From: Cupriavidus pampae
GTDB taxonomy: Bacteria > Pseudomonadota > Gammaproteobacteria > Burkholderiales > Burkholderiaceae
Reading direction: 5' to 3'
Assembly: GCF_914271485.1 (NCBI RefSeq)
Contig: NZ_CAJZAG010000002.1
Span: forward strand, 248,001-312,000
Length of the DNA: 64,000 bases
In this document: positions 60,222 through 64,000 of the stretch, in pieces
How positions within the stretch are numbered: position 1 is the first letter of the stretch
Layout: the number at the start of each line of letters is the position of its first letter
Translations under genes and position numbers: made by a program
Notes under the pieces: generated by a model
What the model saw: only the letters and a program-made list of their open reading frames with translations
What the model was told of the DNA's origin: nothing
Databases searched by the model: none

Positions 60222-60247
60222 CCAAGGGGGGAGAACGCCAAGGGGGG
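60222..60247 (-). promoter_or_regulatory. Repeated CCCCCCTTGG motif in the cqsA leader
   Basis: CCAAGGGGGG occurs at 60222-60231 and again at 60238-60247, 16 bases apart. On the coding strand it is CCCCCCTTGG; the nearer copy merges with the GGAG ribosome-binding site. It could be a site for post-transcriptional control of autoinducer synthesis. Confidence 0.35.
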
Positions 60248-60380
60248 CACAGATACAACGTCGGAGAGAGCTTGAGGCTTACCGTCAAAATCCACAGCGC
60301 CCGCGCACTCTAAAGGGACTCGTGAAGCGGCCCCCGCGCGATTAAGCGTCGTCAATTTGCAACAACAGACGGCAATTTAC

Positions 60381-60430
60381 ATTCGAGACGCGACTAAAAA
60401 AACTTCCTGCGTAACCGTTAATTCGAGACG
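60381..60430 (+). promoter_or_regulatory. Direct repeat ATTCGAGACG upstream of the CAP-domain gene
   Basis: ATTCGAGACG is present at 60381-60390 and 60421-60430, 40 bases apart (about four helical turns), within 90 bases of the start at 60466. The layout suits an activator or repressor binding two sites on one DNA face. Confidence 0.35.
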
Positions 60431-60465
60431 GCACTTCAGCTATTTGGTCAAGAACACGCAGAAGA

Positions 60466-61524
60466 ATGAACAAAAAAGCGTTCTGTACGGCGGCGCTTGC
60501 TGCAAGCGCATTGTGGAGCGGTGTGGCTGCGGCCTCCGCGACTGTCAGTGAAACTCCTTCAGCCGCTCAATCTACGGCAGCGCCCGCGGACCTCGCTCTT
60601 CAGATAAGCGTAGGCGAGCCTAGCTACGCCGCGGGCTCGGGGCACCTGGCCTTGTTTATGGCCATCAATTCGCTACGGCAAGAGCTTGGCGTTGGCCTGC
60701 TCAGGCAGGATACAAGCCTCGACACTGCGGCGCAGGCCCACGCGGCTTACCTGAGCAGCAACAATCTATCCCAGCACGACGAGGCGGCCGAACACCCGGA
60801 TTTTTATGGCGCCAGCCCGCTGCTACGGGCGCGCAAGGCTGGCGCACCTGCGGCACAGTGGGTTGGCGAGGCGGTTGCCGCTGCCAAAGGCGGTAACGAC
60901 AACGATATCGGCCAACGATGTTTCCGCCAGTGGTATCACACGGTCTACCACTTGCAGTCGCTGGTTGGCAATCAGGAGTCGGTCGGGGTCGGATATAGCC
61001 AGAGGGGCAGCCTCGGCCTGAACCTGTGCGTGCTGAATTTTGGCACGCTCACCGCAGCGCAGGCGGATCCCGCACCGAATGGGGTGCCCTATGTCGGTGG
61101 GCAGCAGTTCGACGCGAAGACCATTGTCACGGTGCCCCGCAGCGGTGAAACGGATGTTGATCCGAGCTTCAATGGCGACAGCGAATCGCCAGATCCTGCG
61201 CCGGACCTCAAAACGCCAGGTCGTCCGCTGATGGTCTATGCGAACGGCGCGTTTGGGGAGGTGTTATCCGTTGGCGCGTTCAAGGTGGTGGATTCCAGCG
61301 GAGCGGAAGTGCCAGCGCGGTTGCTGGTGTCTTTGGGGGCAAAGGCCAGCGGTTCAGACGGTGTGGCTGACGCCTTTGTGCGAAACAATGCGGCATTCCT
61401 GCTGCCAATCGCGCCGCTAGCGGCAAGGGAGACCTACACCGCCACATTTTCTGGCACGCGGGCTGGCACGCCGGTGAACCTCTCGTGGTCGTTCAAGACG
61501 GCTCGGGCGTCCGCTCAGTGGTGA
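60466..61524 (+). CDS. Secreted CAP-domain (SCP/PR1-like) protein
   Basis: The signal peptide (MNKKAFCTAALAASALWSGV, cleaved after AAAS-like residues) is followed by a CAP domain at about 60-205: FMAINSLRQELGVGLLRQDT, AQAHAAYLSSNNLSQHDEAA and VGVGYSQRGSLGLNLCVLNF. Residues about 215-352 form a separate Ig-like or beta domain (KTIVTVPRSGETDVDP ... VNLSWSFKTAR). CAP proteins bind sterols or lipids or act as proteases in some cases; bacterial function is mostly unknown. It is divergent from the autoinducer-synthase gene. 352 residues. Confidence 0.85.
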   Translation: MNKKAFCTAALAASALWSGVAAASATVSETPSAAQSTAAPADLALQISVGEPSYAAGSGHLALFMAINSLRQELGVGLLRQDTSLDTAAQAHAAYLSSNNLSQHDEAAEHPDFYGASPLLRARKAGAPAAQWVGEAVAAAKGGNDNDIGQRCFRQWYHTVYHLQSLVGNQESVGVGYSQRGSLGLNLCVLNFGTLTAAQADPAPNGVPYVGGQQFDAKTIVTVPRSGETDVDPSFNGDSESPDPAPDLKTPGRPLMVYANGAFGEVLSVGAFKVVDSSGAEVPARLLVSLGAKASGSDGVADAFVRNNAAFLLPIAPLAARETYTATFSGTRAGTPVNLSWSFKTARASAQW

Positions 61525-61550
61525 CAAAAGCAACTTAAGAGGCACAAGAT

Positions 61551-61695
61551 AATTGATTTTGAGCAGCGCGAGCGATTTGTAATCGATTTTGAGCAGCCGT
61601 AATCGATTTTGAGCACTTGGCGGCGATCGTAAGCGTTTTTGTGCAACTTTCGGTGCCGCTGTGCAGCCGCACGACAAGATAATTGATTTTGTGCA
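61551..61695 (+). repeat. Five direct repeats of AATyGATTTTGwGCA
   Basis: AATTGATTTTGAGCA (61551), AATCGATTTTGAGCA (61581 and 61601), AAGCGTTTTTGTGCA (61631) and AATTGATTTTGTGCA (61681) lie in one orientation, 20-50 bases apart. The outermost two share the longer context ACAAGATAATTGATTTTG. This resembles the multiple terminal repeats of IS21-type elements, but no transposase gene is present. It could be a remnant end or a regulator-binding array before the LysR gene. Confidence 0.6.
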
Positions 61696-61709
61696 CCGGG
61701 AGAAGATCG

Positions 61710-62615
61710 ATGGACCGGATCGATGTCATGCGGTTGTTCATTCGCGTTGTCGAGACTGGCAACTTCTCGAAGGCCGCGCGGGCTGCGGGGATTAGTCAGC
61801 CGACGGCTAGCAAGATTGTTGCGGGTCTTGAGGAGCGGTTGGGGGCGCAGTTGTTGCATCGGAGCTCTCGGCTTTTGAGCCTTACCGAGGCGGGGCAGAG
61901 CTTCTATGAAGGGGCCATCGAGGTTGTTGAGCGCGTGGATGAGGTGGAGTCGCGCGTGGTTGGTGGTGAGGCGGCGCCTGCTGGGGTGGTGCGGGTGGCA
62001 TTGTCACCGGCGTTTGGGCGCATGCAGATCGTTCCTTATCTGCCACAGTTCTTCGCGCGGTATCCCGATGTGTCCGTTGAGTTCAGTGTGGACCAGCGTT
62101 ACGTCAACCTCATTGAAGCTGGTATTGATCTGGCGATTCGTATCGGGCCGCTGGCGGACTCTACCGAGATTGCGCGGCAGGTTGGGAGTACGCAGTACGC
62201 TACCGTGGCGGCGCCGGGTTATGTCGAGCGCGCCGGCGTTCCGCGAACGGTTGAGGATCTGGCGGACCACCATTGCATTGCCATGATGTCGCGGGATGTG
62301 CCGCGGCCCTGGCCATTTGCTTGTCCTGGCGGCGCGATTGAACATGTGCCGATGGGGCCGGTGCGGAGCAATGACGCGGAATACGTGCGGGCTGCCGTGC
62401 TTGCCGGGCTGGGGATTGGGCATAACGCCGGCTGGTTGTATGCGCGTGATATTGCGGAAGGCAGGCTGACACCTCTGCTCGAAGACTTCCGACCCGCGCC
62501 GTTTCCTATCAGCGCTGTTTGGCCCGGTAGTCGGCGACTGCCCGCGCGCACGCGGGTGTTTGTGGATTTCCTTGCGGAGTTGTTCGCGGCAGACCCGCTT
62601 CTCGCGATTCGATAG
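61710..62615 (+). CDS. LysR-family transcriptional regulator
   Basis: This 301-residue LysR protein has the winged helix MDRIDVMRLFIRVVETGNFS and KAARAAGISQPTASKIVAGL, followed by the CrgA-type effector domain (GVVRVALSPAFGRMQIVPYL). The ATG at 61710 follows GGGAGAAG; an upstream TTG (61683) lies inside the repeat array. The last repeat lies only 15 bases before the start. The target could be the YciI-like gene downstream or a distant locus. Confidence 0.9.
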   Translation: MDRIDVMRLFIRVVETGNFSKAARAAGISQPTASKIVAGLEERLGAQLLHRSSRLLSLTEAGQSFYEGAIEVVERVDEVESRVVGGEAAPAGVVRVALSPAFGRMQIVPYLPQFFARYPDVSVEFSVDQRYVNLIEAGIDLAIRIGPLADSTEIARQVGSTQYATVAAPGYVERAGVPRTVEDLADHHCIAMMSRDVPRPWPFACPGGAIEHVPMGPVRSNDAEYVRAAVLAGLGIGHNAGWLYARDIAEGRLTPLLEDFRPAPFPISAVWPGSRRLPARTRVFVDFLAELFAADPLLAIR

Positions 62616-62757
62616 ACGACCCGCTAAACCATTCGGCGTTGGCATACGTGCTATGCCGCCCCACCCTCTACCGCTCCCGCCCTCACCGCCCTATCTTGTT
62701 TCCAACGCGCCCGGAATCGTTCCGGCGCATTCCAGACAAGTCTGCAAGGAGTGGAAA

Positions 62758-63084
62758 ATGGTTGACGAAAACGGCCCGCATTATTTTGTCGCGTTCCAGA
62801 CGCCGGGCCCGAAGTGGGTACCGGGCGTGAAGTACAACGAGCAGCCCGACTTCGGTGTCCACGTGGCCTACATGATCGACATGCACGACAAGGGCCTGAC
62901 CGTGCTGAGCGGCCCGTTTATGAAAGAAGCCGGCGGCCTCGCCGGTGTGCTGGACGATGGCGGCATGACCATCTTCAAGGCGAAGGATCTCGCCGAAGCG
63001 ACCAAGATCGCGACGGACGATCCGACCGTACAGTCGGGCCTGCTCAACGTCGAGGTCAAGATGATGTGGGTGCCGTTTCACTGA
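62758..63084 (+). CDS. YciI-like protein
   Basis: The 108-residue protein matches the YciI/YCII family: HYFVAFQTPGPKWVPGVKYN, then HDKGLTVLSGPFMKEAGGLA and the closing ATKIATDDPTVQSGLLNVEV with the characteristic D-P pair. AAGGAG precedes the ATG at 62758; the longer frame upstream overlaps the LysR gene. YciI-type domains form dimers and may act as dehydrochlorinase-like enzymes or ligand-binding modules. No pathway is evident. Confidence 0.88.
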   Translation: MVDENGPHYFVAFQTPGPKWVPGVKYNEQPDFGVHVAYMIDMHDKGLTVLSGPFMKEAGGLAGVLDDGGMTIFKAKDLAEATKIATDDPTVQSGLLNVEVKMMWVPFH

Positions 63085-63118
63085 TCTTGCCGATCGCGTG
63101 AGCGGGCACCCCCAGCCC

Positions 63119-64000
63119 TTACATATTCAACGAACGCTTGCGCACGGCCAGTGCCGCCTCGCGCATCGCCTCCGGCAGAGACGGATGCGCGTGGCTGATC
63201 ATGCCGATGTCTTCAGACGCAGCCTTGAACTCCATGGCCACCACAGCCTCGGCGATCAGGTCCGAGGCGTTGGTCGACACGATATGCACGCCGAGGATCT
63301 CGTCGGTCTTCGCATCGGCGAGCATCTTCACGAAGCCTTCAGCGTGCCCGAGGCCAAGCGCGCGGCCGTTCACGGCCATCGGGAACTGACCCGCGCGATA
63401 CTCGCGGCCTTCGGCCTTGAGCTGCGCCTCGGTCTTGCCGACCCATGCAATCTCGGGCTCGGTGTAGATAACCCACGGGATGCAGTTGTAGTCGATATGC
63501 GGCTTCTGGCCGTCGATGACCTCGGCGACCAGCACGCCTTCATCTTCCGCCTTATGCGCGAGCATCGGCCCGCGTACTACGTCACCGATGGCATAGATGC
63601 CCGGCACCGACGTGCGGCAGTGGTCGTCCACGGGAACAAAACCGCGTTGATCGGCGGCCAGGCCCACCTGATCGAGCCCAAGGTTATCGGTGTTCGGCAC
63701 GCGGCCAATCGACACGATCAGGCGATCCGCTTCCAGCTTGTGGTCCTTACCGTCCTTGTCCTGATAGGCAATCTTGACGCCCTTGCCCGTGGCCGAGATC
63801 TCGCCAATCTTCACGCCAAGCTCAATCGTCAGGCCCTGCTTCTTGAAGCTCTTGGCCGCTTCTTTCGCGACGCCTTCGTCGACGGTCGGCAGGAACGACG
63901 GCAGCGCTTCCAGTAGCGTGACTTCGGAGCCGAGGCGGCGCCATACCGAACCGAGCTCGAGTCCGATCACGCCCGCGCCGATCACCGCGAGGCGCTTTGG
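63119..64000 (-). CDS. lpdA: Dihydrolipoamide dehydrogenase (E3), N-terminal part beyond window
   Basis: This is the C-terminal 294 or so residues of the flavoprotein that reoxidises lipoamide in 2-oxo-acid dehydrogenase complexes. Visible are the NAD-binding VIGAGVIGLELGSVWRRLG, the FAD-contacting YAIGDVVRGPMLAHKAEDEG and the C-terminal dimer domain with the catalytic-type ISHAHPSLPEA (His-Glu pair). The frame stays open to the window edge, so the redox-active disulfide and FAD-binding N-terminus lie outside. The gene order around it (odhA, odhB) cannot be seen. Confidence 0.92.
   Translation of the reverse strand, partial: PKRLAVIGAGVIGLELGSVWRRLGSEVTLLEALPSFLPTVDEGVAKEAAKSFKKQGLTIELGVKIGEISATGKGVKIAYQDKDGKDHKLEADRLIVSIGRVPNTDNLGLDQVGLAADQRGFVPVDDHCRTSVPGIYAIGDVVRGPMLAHKAEDEGVLVAEVIDGQKPHIDYNCIPWVIYTEPEIAWVGKTEAQLKAEGREYRAGQFPMAVNGRALGLGHAEGFVKMLADAKTDEILGVHIVSTNASDLIAEAVVAMEFKAASEDIGMISHAHPSLPEAMREAALAVRKRSLNM

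Noticed and set aside
1..64000. CRISPR arrays, tRNA or rRNA genes
   Set aside because: No regularly spaced identical repeats of CRISPR size and no recognisable tRNA or rRNA sequence were seen on reading; the array at 61551 has irregular spacing and short units.

Overview
The window is high-G+C proteobacterial DNA. Its gene content points to a soil or water betaproteobacterium of the Burkholderiaceae, with Cupriavidus or a close relative the best guess. The clues are a Bug/TctC-type orphan binding protein, numerous LysR, GntR, TetR and HxlR regulators, many organosulfur-scavenging genes and a CqsA/LqsA-type autoinducer synthase. No rRNA, tRNA or CRISPR was seen, and no intact transposase. Genus and species cannot be fixed from the window alone.

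Layout. (1) 1-5.4 kb: a tripartite drug-efflux operon (DHA2-type MFS, HlyD adaptor, outer-membrane factor) followed by two HxlR-type regulators. (2) 5.4-28.4 kb: a large organosulfur uptake and desulfurisation region. It holds an SsuA-like transporter with two different permeases and an extra NlpA-type binding protein. A five-gene minus-strand operon encodes two flavin-dependent monooxygenases, an FAD/NAD(P)-binding protein, a membrane desaturase/hydroxylase-like protein and a PhnD-like protein. A divergent plus-strand operon encodes an SfnB/DszC-like flavoprotein, an FAD oxidoreductase, a complete peptide-type ABC importer and a TauD-like dioxygenase. A MetQNI importer closes the region. (3) 28.7-32.3 kb: a lipoprotein, a probable pseudoprotease and a hipBA module with a large palindromic operator. 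(4) 32.3-40.7 kb: a catabolic locus (split transketolase, MFS, SDR, LysR, Bug-type binding protein, racemase/maleate-isomerase-like protein) with a divergent GntR regulator, then a cupin-XRE regulator. (5) 41.0-44.5 kb: an orphan LivK-like binding protein, an Ldh2-type dehydrogenase, an FMN-binding-fold protein and a small secreted Ala/Lys-rich protein. (6) 44.6-47.9 kb: accessory genes, including a gene chimera between a DUF2199 start and a LysR effector domain. (7) 48.0-55.8 kb: a tightly coupled nine-gene operon for lipid modification (FAD amine oxidase, DUF1365, cyclopropane-synthase-like methyltransferase, chalcone-isomerase-like protein, MFS, DUF3833 lipoprotein, SDR, SnoaL-like protein, esterase). 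(8) 55.8-57.6 kb: an A+T-rich island carrying one gene, a PIN-like nuclease fused to a GHKL-type ATPase domain, bordered by gene debris on both sides. (9) 57.6-60.2 kb: a cqsA/lqsS-like alpha-hydroxyketone quorum-sensing pair. (10) 60.4-64.0 kb: a CAP-domain secreted protein, a direct-repeat array, a LysR regulator, a YciI-like protein and the C-terminal part of dihydrolipoamide dehydrogenase.

The most novel candidates are the PIN-GHKL fusion in its island (possible defence or stress effector), the autoinducer synthase/sensor pair without a local response regulator, the DUF2199 duplication that created a chimera, and a 19-bp tandem duplication that re-wrote the end of the methyltransferase gene.
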